Shown here: one piece after another, positions 39,014 through 48,577 of the stretch
Position numbering within the stretch: position 1 is the stretch's first letter
Layout of the letters: every line of letters starts with the position of its first letter
DNA from: an uncultured Shewanella sp.
GTDB lineage: Bacteria; Pseudomonadota; Gammaproteobacteria; Enterobacterales; Shewanellaceae
DNA: 64,000 bases
Direction of reading: 5' to 3'
Assembly (NCBI RefSeq): GCF_947495455.1
Contig: NZ_CANLZC010000001.1
Location: 62,001 to 126,000 of the forward strand
Notes under the pieces: generated by a model
Told to the model about the DNA's origin: nothing
Databases searched by the model: none
The model's input: only the letters and a program-made list of their open reading frames with translations
Translations under genes and position numbers: made by a program

Positions 39014-39841
39014 ATGCGCCAAATCTGCTTTTTTATACTCATGGATCTGTGTTTGATCCCAAAAGTGTTTGCGAGTGTGCAATTGTTTGGTGAAGTGCAA
39101 CCTGGCGCTGTGATCCGTGCTAAAACGACGCCCGGTACTCAGGTATTTTTAAATGATAAAGCCATTAAAGTGACACCGAATGGCCAGTTTGTTTTTGGTT
39201 TTTCAAGGCAGCCGGCATTATCCCAATCTTTACGTTTAGTGTATCCTGATGGCTTGTCACAAAGGGTGCCTTTGACTCTCAAGGAGCGTGAATATCAAAT
39301 TCAACGAGTGAATGGGATCAGTCAGAAAATAATGAAGCCGGATCCTAAAGCGCAAAAAAGAGCGGCTAAAGACAGTGCAGACGTGAAAGCCGCTAGAGCC
39401 ACTTTTAGCGCAGATTTAGGGTTTACTCAAGATTTTATTTGGCCTTTAACCGGCAGAATTTCAGGCGTCTATGGCAGCCAGCGAGTCTATAATGGTAAAC
39501 CCGGGACACCCCATTATGGCGTTGATGTGGCGGCTAAGACGGGAACGCCTGTTGTGGCACCAGCAGACGGCACCATTAGCTTGTCTGTGAAAGATATGTT
39601 TTATTCTGGTGGCACCTTAATTATTGATCATGGTTATGGCCTGAGTTCTAGCTTTTTACACTTGAGTAAACTGTATGTCAAAGTGGGCGATAAGGTGAAA
39701 CAAGGCCAACCGCTTGGTGAGGTGGGGGCGACAGGACGAGCGACGGGGCCACATCTGGATTGGCGAATAAATTGGTATCAAATGAGGCTTGATCCTACAA
39801 GCATTGTGCCATCGATGGCCAGTGTTTTAGCCAAAAAATAG
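39014..39841 (+). CDS. M23-family zinc metallopeptidase (periplasmic endopeptidase)
   Basis: 275 residues. Signal peptide (RQICFFILMDLCLIPKVFASVQ), an N-terminal beta domain, then a LytM/M23 domain: FIWPLTGRISGVYGSQRVYNG, PHYGVDVAAKTGTPVVAPADG (H and D ligands), HLSKLYVKVGDKVKQGQPLGEVGATGRATGPHLDWRINW (HLD zinc ligand). Complete catalytic set, so likely cuts peptidoglycan cross-links. Follows the PTPS-like gene closely; a bidirectional terminator lies behind it. Confidence 0.9.
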   Translation: MRQICFFILMDLCLIPKVFASVQLFGEVQPGAVIRAKTTPGTQVFLNDKAIKVTPNGQFVFGFSRQPALSQSLRLVYPDGLSQRVPLTLKEREYQIQRVNGISQKIMKPDPKAQKRAAKDSADVKAARATFSADLGFTQDFIWPLTGRISGVYGSQRVYNGKPGTPHYGVDVAAKTGTPVVAPADGTISLSVKDMFYSGGTLIIDHGYGLSSSFLHLSKLYVKVGDKVKQGQPLGEVGATGRATGPHLDWRINWYQMRLDPTSIVPSMASVLAKK

Positions 39842-39878
39842 TCGTGTTTTTCGTGAAGCATTTTTCATAAAGAATAAG

Positions 39879-39907
39879 AAAACCAGAACATATGTTCTGG
39901 TTTTTTT
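39879..39907 (+). terminator. bidirectional terminator
   Basis: Perfect palindrome from AAAACCAGAACA (39879-39890) to TGTTCTGGTTTT, followed by T tract to 39907. Serves the convergent M23 peptidase and DUF2062 genes. Confidence 0.85.
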
Positions 39908-39914
39908 AAATGAT

Positions 39915-40439
39915 TTATTTTCGAGATAAGGTTTTACTGTTTCGACTTTTCCATTTCAAAATAATTGAATATCGCCACATTCCCTTGATTAAAATATAGC
40001 TACTGGCCGAAAAAATAATGCCTAAAGTGAGGCATCCCACAAGGAAAGGGGGGCCTATGGTGCCGATAGAAGACTCAATCCAATGCCAGCTGGCTTCAAA
40101 AGCAAAAGGTCGCTCATGGTAGCCTAAAATCTTTGTGCCTAAAATATAGGCGCCGTAAAACATAAATGGCATGGTTAATGGGTTGGTTATCCAGACAAGC
40201 GCGACAGCGACAGGGATATTGACATTAAACACAATAGCCAGCGCTGCAGCCAATACCATCTGAAAAGGCATAGGGATCCAGCCGACAAAAAGACCCACAG
40301 CAAATGCGCCAGGCGCAGAGCGTCTATTTAATGCCCATAAATTGGTTTTATGAAGCAATTTGCCAAAGATGCGTAAATGTTTATGATTTTGCAATACTTC
40401 AGGCTTTGGCATAAACCTTTCTATTAATTTTTTTGGCAT
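39915..40439 (-). CDS. DUF2062 inner-membrane protein
   Basis: 174 residues with the DUF2062 core: RRSAPGAFAVGLFVGWIPMPFQMVLAAALAIVFNVNIPVAVALVWITNPLTMPFMFYGAYILGTKILG and a further TM segment. The family is found near comEC or lipid genes; function unknown. Divergent from comEC with only 28 bp between starts, so the promoters overlap. Confidence 0.9.
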   Translation of the reverse strand: MPKKLIERFMPKPEVLQNHKHLRIFGKLLHKTNLWALNRRSAPGAFAVGLFVGWIPMPFQMVLAAALAIVFNVNIPVAVALVWITNPLTMPFMFYGAYILGTKILGYHERPFAFEASWHWIESSIGTIGPPFLVGCLTLGIIFSASSYILIKGMWRYSIILKWKSRNSKTLSRK

Positions 40440-40467
40440 ATCTTTACTTTACAGCCTTAACTTATTC

Positions 40468-42810
40468 ATGATGAATCGATTTCTATTAGGTTTTTGTGTC
40501 ACGACTCTTTCTGCTCTTTTGTGGCCTGCGTTGCCACCTTTTTCTTTTGTCTTGATTTTATTGCTGACATCAGGCTTTGTATTTCGTTTGTCACCCTTTC
40601 TTTCCGGTAGCCTATTTGCTGTCGCTTGGCTGAGCTTGTTTTTTCATCAACTTATGTCATGGAATGGGTCTGCCGATCCAAGCTCTGTAAAAATCGAGGG
40701 CGAAATAATAGCATTAGTTCACTCAAACGGCGACTGGATAAATCTAGACATTGAGCTAACAGGTGTAAATTCATTCCACTTGGTAACTAAAAAGTTAAGA
40801 TTAACTTGGTCAAAACCGCCTCCTTTACAAATAGGACAAACTTGGCAACTCACGATTAGACCAAAGTCGATATCAAGTGTGTTGAATCAAGGGGGTTACA
40901 ATCAACAAAAAAATTTGTTGAGTAAGCATATCATAGCAAAGGGAAAAGTGCTTTCAGGACGCTTATTGAAAGAGAATGTGCCGTTAAGGGCGAAGTTCAT
41001 TCATACTCTAGTCCCTGTGTTGGCGTCTTTTGATAATGGTGATTTAATGCTCGCCTTGATCGCTGGAGATAAGCAAGGGATTTCAGCGCACCGCTGGCAA
41101 GCTTTGCGGCAAACCGGAACTGGGCATTTAATGGCGATTTCGGGGTTGCATTTAAGTGTTGTTGGCGTGTGGGTTTTTGTCTGTGTATTTTGGCTTTTAC
41201 GGCAATTTACTCTTCCTTTAGGACGAAGTCACTTGTTTATTGCGACGTTCTCAAGTCTTGTTCTTGTGGGGTTTTATGCCTATTTAGCGGGTTTTTCCAT
41301 TTCAACTCAGCGGGCATTTATCATGCTGTGTCTAGTGATGGGGCTGAGTTTATTAAAGCGTTTTTCCTCACCTTGGGAGCGTTTATTGTATGCACTTTTT
41401 TTTGTTTTATTGCTGGATCCGGTAAGCTGTTTAAGTCCAGGTTTTTGGCTATCATTTGGTGCATTGGCCATTATCTTATTGACCATTCAAAGTCATATTG
41501 CTCATGTTCAGTCTCATGAGGAAGCGGTGGCAACCTCAAGTCAGTCTCGTCTTTTCGTTGGAGATTTCACGGCTAAATGTTGGCTGTTTTGGGGGATACA
41601 ATGGCGGTTATCTTTAGGTTTGGGTGTGCTTCAAGCCATTTTTTTTGGTGGGATCACTTTACACAGCTTTTGGATTAATTTGATTTTAGTACCTTGGTTT
41701 AGTCTGGTTGTGATCCCTGTGATGGTGTTAACTGTCATCATTTGGAGCACAGGACTCTTATTGGGTTTTGACTTTCATCGCATTTTTTTACTTTTTGATT
41801 GGAGCTTATGGCCTGTTAGTGAGCTATTAGCCTTGAGCTTTCATTTTGTTGGGCGCTGGATAGTATTGCCTGAGGGAGTAATTGATACCGCTATGTTGGC
41901 GTTATTGGGCGGGATCCTTTGGTTTCGCGTGCTCGCTAAAAAGTGGAAAGTCTGTTGTGCCTTATTGATTTTACCTTTCATTTTGCAAACCTTGACTTGG
42001 TTGTTTCCCCCTAAATCCTCTCAATGGGCTGTGCATATTTTAGATGTGGGTCAGGGCTTGGCCGTCTTGATTGAAAAATCAGGTCATGGATTACTCTATG
42101 ATACTGGGGCGGCTTATGGTGAGCATTTTAGTTATGCTGATAGGGTGATTATTCCTTTTTTAGGGGCGAGGGGAATTCGGTATTTAGATTATTTGATATT
42201 AAGCCATGGCGATAATGATCATGCCGGTGGTGCTGATGATATGATTCGTGCCTATCCTAATGTGCAAGTGATCACAGATATTCCCGCTTATCAGGGGCAG
42301 GTTTGTCGTCCTCATGAGCTAAATTGGCAAGGTTTACAACTTAAGGTGCTTGGCCCTATTCAAAAGATGAAAGGCAATAATGGCTCATGTGTGATCCAGA
42401 TTAATGATGCTTTCCATAGCGTATTGTTAACGGGGGATATTGAAGGGAAAGGAGAAGCATTATTGCTTAAGCAGCTACCTGATGCAAATAGTACTTTATT
42501 CAATAGCACTTTGCTCATCGCGCCTCATCACGGGAGTTTATCCTCATCGAGTCATGATTTTATTACAGCGATTTTGCCACAGTTGACCGTTTTTCCTGCA
42601 GGATTGAATAACCGTTATGGTTTTCCAAAACCTGAGGTTGTCTCTCGTTATATGAATATGGGCAGCCAAGTGGCGAATACGGGGGAAATGGGGCAGATCA
42701 GTGTTTTTTTTGATCAAAATTCATGGTGGTGGGTGACATATCGTCAAGATTTAGCCCCATTTTGGTATAACCGCTTGTTTGGATTTGGCGAAGTGGATAA
42801 AGCAGAGTAG
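40468..42810 (+). CDS. comEC: ComEC/Rec2 DNA-uptake channel protein
   Basis: 780 residues. N-terminal TM and OB-like domain (residues 1-170), the competence core (LALIAGDKQGISAHRWQALRQTGTGHLMAISGLHLSVVG; STQRAFIMLCLVMGLSLL; DPVSCLSPGFWLSFGALAIILL) and a C-terminal metallo-beta-lactamase-like domain from about 522 (HILDVGQGLAVLIEKSG; LSHGDNDHAGGADDM near 577; LIAPHHGSLSSS). Passes single-stranded DNA through the inner membrane; the C-terminal domain may degrade the second strand. First of the comEC-msbA-lpxK-ycaR run as in E. coli. Confidence 0.93.
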   Translation: MMNRFLLGFCVTTLSALLWPALPPFSFVLILLLTSGFVFRLSPFLSGSLFAVAWLSLFFHQLMSWNGSADPSSVKIEGEIIALVHSNGDWINLDIELTGVNSFHLVTKKLRLTWSKPPPLQIGQTWQLTIRPKSISSVLNQGGYNQQKNLLSKHIIAKGKVLSGRLLKENVPLRAKFIHTLVPVLASFDNGDLMLALIAGDKQGISAHRWQALRQTGTGHLMAISGLHLSVVGVWVFVCVFWLLRQFTLPLGRSHLFIATFSSLVLVGFYAYLAGFSISTQRAFIMLCLVMGLSLLKRFSSPWERLLYALFFVLLLDPVSCLSPGFWLSFGALAIILLTIQSHIAHVQSHEEAVATSSQSRLFVGDFTAKCWLFWGIQWRLSLGLGVLQAIFFGGITLHSFWINLILVPWFSLVVIPVMVLTVIIWSTGLLLGFDFHRIFLLFDWSLWPVSELLALSFHFVGRWIVLPEGVIDTAMLALLGGILWFRVLAKKWKVCCALLILPFILQTLTWLFPPKSSQWAVHILDVGQGLAVLIEKSGHGLLYDTGAAYGEHFSYADRVIIPFLGARGIRYLDYLILSHGDNDHAGGADDMIRAYPNVQVITDIPAYQGQVCRPHELNWQGLQLKVLGPIQKMKGNNGSCVIQINDAFHSVLLTGDIEGKGEALLLKQLPDANSTLFNSTLLIAPHHGSLSSSSHDFITAILPQLTVFPAGLNNRYGFPKPEVVSRYMNMGSQVANTGEMGQISVFFDQNSWWWVTYRQDLAPFWYNRLFGFGEVDKAE

Positions 42811-42842
42811 AATGCTCTTTTTCCATTTGCTAGCTTGGGTCA

Positions 42843-44657
42843 ATGATAACATCTAATAAGAATGAAACTTGGATGGTCTTTAAGAGATTATTAGGCTATT
42901 TAAAACCGTTAAAAGCCGTCTTTGTTTGTGCCATTATTGCACTGATGGTTTATGCACTAGTAGATGCTGCTTTTATTGCTGTGATCAAACCTTTTATTGA
43001 TGAAGGGTTTGGAGGAGGATCCAGTAAAATAAGTCCTATGGGGGGACACTTAGATTTAGGGACCAGTGGCGGTTTTAATGCCAGCCGTGATGTCTTAATG
43101 ATGGCGCCTTTTGTGGTGATTGGTTTGTTTACATTGCGGGGATTGGCGAACTTTGCCTCTACCTATTGCGTGGCTTATATGAGCGCTAGGCTGATTCAAG
43201 ATATGCGTCAACAAGTCTTTGAACATTATTTGAAATTGCCCGTGAGTTACATGGATAACGAAAACACAGGTAATTTAATTTCTCGTGTGACCTATGATAC
43301 CGAGCAGATAGCACGGGCTTCAGGCAGTGCGTTAATCACTATTGTCAGAGACAGCATTACTGTGATGGGTATGCTGGGGCTGATGTTTTTTTATTCTTGG
43401 AAATTGTCTTTGTGTATTTTAGTCATTGGACCGATTATAGGTTTAGTGATCACAGTGGTGAGTCGACGCTTTCGAAAAGTATCAAAGCAAATACAAACTG
43501 CAATGGGGGGCGTGACTGCGGCGACAGAGCAAATGATCAAGGGTCATAAGAATGTGCTGTCATTTGGTGGTCAAAAAGTGGAGTCTGAACGCTTTCATCG
43601 CATTAATGATCGTAATCGTTATCAGAATATGAAATTGGCAACCACTCAGGCCATTAGTCAGCCGTTGGTGATGATTATTGGCTCTTTTGCATTAGCCTTT
43701 GTGTTATATGCAGCCAGTATTGATTCACTGAGAGCTGACTTAACGGCGGGGACCTTTGCTTCATTACTCGGTGCCATGATGGCGATGCTTCAGCCGATTA
43801 AAAATTTAACCCGTGTTAATGCCGATTTTCAACGAGGGATCGCGGCCTGCACCACTGTCTTTGAGTTGTTAGATACTCCAACGGAAGAGGATACGGGCTC
43901 ACTTGAAGTGAAACGAGTCCGTGGGGATTTATGCTTTAAAGGGGTTGATTTTAGTTATCCTAATCAATCCAAGAAAGCGTTAAATGGCATTGACTTCTCA
44001 GTCGAACAAGGTAAAACCATTGCCCTTGTTGGGCGCTCTGGTTCCGGAAAATCAACCATTGCCAGTTTAATTACGCGTTTTTATTCCGGGCTAAGTGCGG
44101 GTGATATTTGTATTGATGATGTGCCTATTGAGCAATACACGCTTAAGTCGTTACGTCAACAAGTGGCTCTTGTGTCCCAACAAGTGACGCTGTTTAACGA
44201 TACTATCGCCAATAACATTGCTTATGCTTATTCAGGTCACGTGACACGAGAGCAAATAGAGCATGCTGCAGAGCTGGCTTATGCAATGGAATTTATTAAG
44301 GATCTCCCTAATGGACTGGATACAGAAATTGGTGAGAATGGTGTCATGCTATCGGGCGGACAAAGGCAGCGTATTGCCATTGCTCGTGCTATTTTGCGTG
44401 ATGCGCCTGTGCTCATTTTAGATGAAGCCACTTCAGCATTGGATACTGAATCTGAAAAAGCCATTCAGCGAGGATTAGATAACTTACGTCAAAACCGAAC
44501 GTCGATTGTGATTGCGCATCGATTGTCGACCATTGAAAGTGCAGATCAAATTTTGGTTATTGATCAAGGTCAAGTGATTGAGCGAGGCACCCATGATGTG
44601 TTAATGGAACAAAATGGAGCCTATGCCAATCTTTATCAAATGCAGTTTGGTGAATAA
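42843..44657 (+). CDS. msbA: lipid A export ABC transporter MsbA
   Basis: 604 residues. Six-TM exporter domain (residues about 25-330; ASTYCVAYMSARLIQDMRQQVFEHYLKLPVSYMDNENTGNLISRVTYD shape) fused to an ATPase with Walker A VGRSGSGKST, Q-loop, signature LSGGQRQR and Walker B VLILDEATSALD, H-loop IAHRLSTI. Flips lipid A-core across the inner membrane. ATG 42843; ends in a TAATG overlap with lpxK. Confidence 0.95.
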   Translation: MITSNKNETWMVFKRLLGYLKPLKAVFVCAIIALMVYALVDAAFIAVIKPFIDEGFGGGSSKISPMGGHLDLGTSGGFNASRDVLMMAPFVVIGLFTLRGLANFASTYCVAYMSARLIQDMRQQVFEHYLKLPVSYMDNENTGNLISRVTYDTEQIARASGSALITIVRDSITVMGMLGLMFFYSWKLSLCILVIGPIIGLVITVVSRRFRKVSKQIQTAMGGVTAATEQMIKGHKNVLSFGGQKVESERFHRINDRNRYQNMKLATTQAISQPLVMIIGSFALAFVLYAASIDSLRADLTAGTFASLLGAMMAMLQPIKNLTRVNADFQRGIAACTTVFELLDTPTEEDTGSLEVKRVRGDLCFKGVDFSYPNQSKKALNGIDFSVEQGKTIALVGRSGSGKSTIASLITRFYSGLSAGDICIDDVPIEQYTLKSLRQQVALVSQQVTLFNDTIANNIAYAYSGHVTREQIEHAAELAYAMEFIKDLPNGLDTEIGENGVMLSGGQRQRIAIARAILRDAPVLILDEATSALDTESEKAIQRGLDNLRQNRTSIVIAHRLSTIESADQILVIDQGQVIERGTHDVLMEQNGAYANLYQMQFGE

Positions 44658-45658
44658 TGCAAGCCTGGATTAATCAAGTTTGGTATGGCAATAGCTTGTG
44701 GCGCTGGGTGTTAATGCCGATATCTTGGCTGTATGCCATGGTGACGGCAATCAGGCGGCACTTGTATGCTGTAGGACTTAAACAAAAAACAGCATTACCT
44801 GTGCCTGTCATTATTGTGGGTAACATTACTGTCGGAGGCAGTGGAAAAACACCGACAGTGATTTATTTGATTGAGCTATTACGTGAACATGGCTATAAAC
44901 CTGGCGTGATCAGTCGAGGCTATGGTGTGACAATCGATGGCGTAAAGTCTGTGTATCCTGGCGCAAAAGCCGTTGAAGTGGGTGATGAACCTGCGATGAT
45001 TGTCGCGCGTACTCAGGTACCTATGGTTGTGGGTCCAATGCGTATTCAAGCCGCTCATCAGTTACTGGCCGATTTTGATGTGGACATTATTATCAGTGAT
45101 GATGGACTGCAACATTATGCCATGGAAAGAAATATTGAAATTATTGTTGTGGATGGCCATCGACGTTTAGGTAATGGATGCTTATTACCCGCAGGGCCTT
45201 TAAGGGAGGGAAATTGGCGATTGAGTCAAGCCGATTTTATTATCGTTAATGGTGGCGAGGCAAAAAAGGGCGAATATCAAATGCATCTGCACGCTAAACC
45301 CATTAAACCGCTGCTTGCACAGTCGCATTTCACCTTTCAGCGAAATGAGCCTATTGTGGCAATGGCTGGGATCGGCAACCCGCAACGGTTTTTTAATAGC
45401 TTGGCACAATTAGGGTATCGAATGCACAAAGCCCATGGGTTTAATGATCATCAAGCTTATCAATTTTCCACCATTAGCGAGCTAGCAGACGGGTATCCTT
45501 TAGTGATGACAGAGAAAGATGCCATTAAATGCCTAGATTTTGCTAAAGATAATTGGGGTTATTTAGCGGTTGATGCCACTATGTCATCGGGGTTTGAGCA
45601 AGCCTTATTGGTTAATATTAGTGAGCAGGTCAATGGAACCAAGGGCGAATATTCTTAA
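44657..45658 (+). CDS. lpxK: tetraacyldisaccharide 4'-kinase LpxK
   Basis: 333 residues. Phosphorylates the 4' position of the lipid A precursor. Shows the LpxK N-terminus ([28 protein letters not shown]), P-loop [57 protein letters not shown] and PAGPLRE. Overlaps msbA by one base, so it is co-translated with the flippase. Confidence 0.96.
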   Translation: MQAWINQVWYGNSLWRWVLMPISWLYAMVTAIRRHLYAVGLKQKTALPVPVIIVGNITVGGSGKTPTVIYLIELLREHGYKPGVISRGYGVTIDGVKSVYPGAKAVEVGDEPAMIVARTQVPMVVGPMRIQAAHQLLADFDVDIIISDDGLQHYAMERNIEIIVVDGHRRLGNGCLLPAGPLREGNWRLSQADFIIVNGGEAKKGEYQMHLHAKPIKPLLAQSHFTFQRNEPIVAMAGIGNPQRFFNSLAQLGYRMHKAHGFNDHQAYQFSTISELADGYPLVMTEKDAIKCLDFAKDNWGYLAVDATMSSGFEQALLVNISEQVNGTKGEYS

Positions 45659-45687
45659 ATAAGGTCAAGATTAAAGGTATATATTCA

Positions 45688-45876
45688 ATGATATTTGATA
45701 AAAAATTGTTAGATATAGTGGCATGCCCTGTTTGTAAGGGAGCATTAAGCTATGATAAGCAGGCACAGCAGCTCATTTGTAAGTTTGATAAATTAGTTTA
45801 TCCCATCAATGACGGCATTCCCGTTTTGCTTGAGAATCAAGCTCAAGATTGGGTGCCTGAAGAGGCAAGTCGTTAA
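45688..45876 (+). CDS. ycaR: Trm112-family zinc-ribbon-like protein YcaR
   Basis: 62 residues: [42 protein letters not shown]. The first CPxC pair is present, the second is Cys then Phe-Asp, as in bacterial YcaR. Small Trm112-like fold; in E. coli it lies between lpxK and kdsB. Here kdsB does not follow, so the conserved run stops at this gene. Confidence 0.92.
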   Translation: MIFDKKLLDIVACPVCKGALSYDKQAQQLICKFDKLVYPINDGIPVLLENQAQDWVPEEASR

Positions 45877-45940
45877 TACTTAGTAATACTAGTCAATTGA
45901 ATACGTTAAGGCTTTTTGTTTAAACGTAAGTAAATATGTC

Positions 45941-45965
45941 AAAAAGCGCCGTAAGGCGCTTTTTT
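45941..45965 (+). terminator. intrinsic terminator of the comEC-msbA-lpxK-ycaR group
   Basis: AAAAAGCGCC, GTAA loop, GGCGC then TTTTT (45941-45965). Strong stem and T tract, 65 bp after the ycaR stop. Confidence 0.9.
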
Positions 45966-46113
45966 ATTCGCTCAAGGTTTGTGGCTCCCTTTTCAAGGAT
46001 ATATAATAAGCTATTAATTACTTCACTCTTTTTTGTTAGATGGAGTTCTATTCTGTTTATATTTTCTCTTGTAAGTATTCAATTTACCGTCTTATGTGAA
46101 TGGAGTCTGAGTT

Positions 46114-46851
46114 ATGGTAGATAATGTTTTTAAGGCTTTTATTGCAGAGCTGTTAGTCCTTAATAAAGGTGAGCGAGTTTCAAATTTTGAATACCGAGGG
46201 AAGCGGTATTGGTTGAAACAAGCGGAGCATCATTCTGGAGTGATGCGAATGTTAAAACCCAGTCCGTTAGAGGCCATCAAAACCGAAGTCCTAACCTTAA
46301 AAACCATGGCGGAGAAGCTGGCTCCTGTGCCTAAGTTAGTGTTGGCAGAAAGAGACTTTTTTGTGGTTGAGGATGTGGGCTCAACGGTAAAACAATGGCT
46401 GACCGAGAAGTCTATTAGCAAGCCTCGTATGCACCAGATTTTAAATGACAGCGCCAAGGCACTGGCGAATTTGCATACCATGAGCTTAGCTCATGGTCGC
46501 CCAGCTTTACGTGATATTAGTTGGCAAGACGGTCATGTGACCTTTATTGATTTTGAAGCAAGCCAATACAAAAAAGATCTGAATCATCAACAAGTGCGAG
46601 ATCTACTCGTGTTTATCCATAGCTTGTATCGTTATCTCGGACCCTTGCATGATTTTATTTTGCCAGCCATTGAGCAGTATCGTTTACATGGTGGTGAAGC
46701 GGTTTGGCAAAGTGCAGCTAAGTGGTTAGAAAAATGGCAATGGTTATACTATCCTGTGTCCTTATTTAAAAATCGGGGTGGGCGTGATTTAATTCCCGTT
46801 TATTGGGTTCTGAAGCATTTTAGGGGGCAACCGACTCATTCATTTGGTTAG
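46114..46851 (+). CDS. protein-kinase-fold protein (InaA/BUD32-like)
   Basis: 245 residues. VSNFEYRGKRYWLKQAEHHSGVMRMLKPSPLEAIKTEVLTL has the nucleotide-binding Lys (YWLKQ) and a helix-C-like Glu; FFVVEDVGSTVKQWL is the hinge; LAHGRPALRDISWQDGHVTFIDFEAS gives the catalytic loop and a DFE metal motif in place of DFG. This layout matches small kinases near LPS genes in Shewanella and Vibrio (InaA-like, sometimes named BUD32). Substrate unknown. Own unit between two terminators. Confidence 0.78.
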   Translation: MVDNVFKAFIAELLVLNKGERVSNFEYRGKRYWLKQAEHHSGVMRMLKPSPLEAIKTEVLTLKTMAEKLAPVPKLVLAERDFFVVEDVGSTVKQWLTEKSISKPRMHQILNDSAKALANLHTMSLAHGRPALRDISWQDGHVTFIDFEASQYKKDLNHQQVRDLLVFIHSLYRYLGPLHDFILPAIEQYRLHGGEAVWQSAAKWLEKWQWLYYPVSLFKNRGGRDLIPVYWVLKHFRGQPTHSFG

Positions 46852-46881
46852 AGTGCTACTAGAAAAAAGATCTTAAGAGGT

Positions 46882-46914
46882 AATGCCAGTAAGTTAAGCT
46901 TACTGGCATTTTTA
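46882..46914 (+). terminator. intrinsic terminator
   Basis: AATGCCAGTAAG (46882-46893), 5-nt loop, CTTACTGGCATT then T tract. Shares the AATGCCAGT arm with the terminator at 36478. Confidence 0.85.
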
Positions 46915-47068
46915 GTTCTTTTTGGTTAGGGATTATTCATTCTCTTTTTGTGGCGATAAACCTTGATATTTATTTTATTCATAACAGATCATATCGCTTT
47001 GAATGACTTTCAACTACCTTTTCTATAGACATAGCTTTATTTAAAAATCAAAAGGAATGAGATTCAAT

Positions 47069-48370
47069 ATGGCAAAGGCATTAACCCCAACTTCGGCTTC
47101 ATCATCCTATATGGGGCAAAATGAGAGTGGGCCTCCTTCAAAAAAGCACATGTTCACATTAACTTGTTTGATTTTATTATTTTTCTTATGGGGATTTATT
47201 ACAAGTTTGAATTATATTCTTATTCCAGAGGTTAAGGCTATCTTTTCGCTTAATAATGCGCATGCCATGTTAGTCCAATTTTCTTTTTTTATTGCGTATT
47301 TTATCGTGTCATTGCCTGCTGGTCTGTTACTTAAAAAAGTAGGCTATAAGTCTGGTATTATATTGGGTCTACTCTTGTCTGGTATTGGGTGTTTACTTTT
47401 TTATCCGGCAATACAGCTATTGATTTATCCGTTATTTTTACTGGCGTTATTCGTTCTTGCTTCGGGGATTATTCTGCTTCAAGTCACAACCAATGCTTAT
47501 GTGACTGTATTAGGTCCCTCAGAAACGGCTGCGAGCAGACTTAATTTAAGTCAAGCATTTAACTCTCTCGGCACAACGGTCTCTCCTTTATTCAGTCAAT
47601 TTTTAGCCTTGTCAGGTATATTTATTCTTATGGGGAGTTTGTTTGGGTTACAAAAAATGACCCAAATGCAAATTGTACAATTTATCTATATTTTTCTCTC
47701 GATCATCTTATTTGGAACATCAATCATTTTTACCGTATTGCAGTTACCTAAGATTGAATTTGAATCGCCATCGGTATCAAAAAGGTCATCGAAGAAGATT
47801 AGCTCCCCCTGGAGATCTTCTCATTTATTACTCGGTGCCGTAGCTATTTTTTTGTACGTCGGAGCCGAAGTGGGCGTAGGCAGTTTTTTAATCGGTTTTT
47901 TAGGCGAACCGCATATCGCGGGATTAACCCCTGGAAAAGCCGCTGTTTACCTAAGCTATTACTGGGCGGGTGCCATGATAGGCCGCTTTATTGGTTTTTT
48001 TGTTTTAAAAAGACTACCTGCTGGAAAAGTATTATTTTTTAATGCACTTATAGCAATAGGTTTACTTATTTTGGTTATTCTTACTCATTCTTCCCTTGCG
48101 ATGTGGGCAATTGTATTTGTTGGCTTGTGTAATTCTATTATGTTTCCTACGATTTTTAGTTTAGGTTTACGTGGGTTGGGAGAACATACTGAGCAAGGCT
48201 CTAGTATTTTATGCTTAGCTGTGGTTGGTGGTGCATTAATACCATTATTACAAGGCGTTATTGCTGATAGTATTGGTCTACAACTGGCCTTTATTTTACC
48301 CTTATTGTGTTATGTGTATATTGCTTATTATGGCATCAGAGGATCAGCTCTGGAGCAGAGTATTGAGTAA
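47069..48370 (+). CDS. sugar MFS transporter (FucP/GluP-type H+ symporter)
   Basis: 433 residues from ATG 47069; ATG 47057 is an alternative but sits on the AAAGGA SD. Twelve TM segments. LILLFFLWGFITSLNYILIPEVKAIFSLNNAHAMLVQFSFFIAYFIVSLPAGLLLKKVGYKSGI-type start and TTNAYVTVLGPSETAASRLNLSQAFNSLGTTVSPL are characteristic of the fucose/glucose-galactose permease branch, including the N and Q residues of the sugar site. Likely imports glucose, mannose or a related hexose. Monocistronic. Confidence 0.87.
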   Translation: MAKALTPTSASSSYMGQNESGPPSKKHMFTLTCLILLFFLWGFITSLNYILIPEVKAIFSLNNAHAMLVQFSFFIAYFIVSLPAGLLLKKVGYKSGIILGLLLSGIGCLLFYPAIQLLIYPLFLLALFVLASGIILLQVTTNAYVTVLGPSETAASRLNLSQAFNSLGTTVSPLFSQFLALSGIFILMGSLFGLQKMTQMQIVQFIYIFLSIILFGTSIIFTVLQLPKIEFESPSVSKRSSKKISSPWRSSHLLLGAVAIFLYVGAEVGVGSFLIGFLGEPHIAGLTPGKAAVYLSYYWAGAMIGRFIGFFVLKRLPAGKVLFFNALIAIGLLILVILTHSSLAMWAIVFVGLCNSIMFPTIFSLGLRGLGEHTEQGSSILCLAVVGGALIPLLQGVIADSIGLQLAFILPLLCYVYIAYYGIRGSALEQSIE

Positions 48371-48577
48371 GCTGCTCTTAAATAACATGCAGTATCGTTA
48401 ATTTCCTTCAATGAAGATGGGGTGATGCTTTTTGGCTGTGTTACCCATTTTTTGCCTTAATCCTTCATTAGATTTTAGTTCTGCTACGCTTAATTTATGT
48501 TTTCCAGACAGGCACTTTACTGGGGAGCAATCAATACTCAGCTGTATAATTAATATACTGATAATAAGGATATTGTT

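Noticed and set aside
45936..46124. 62-residue ORF after ycaR
   Set aside because: Begins in the intrinsic terminator and has no SD; hydrophobic only by chance of AT-rich DNA.
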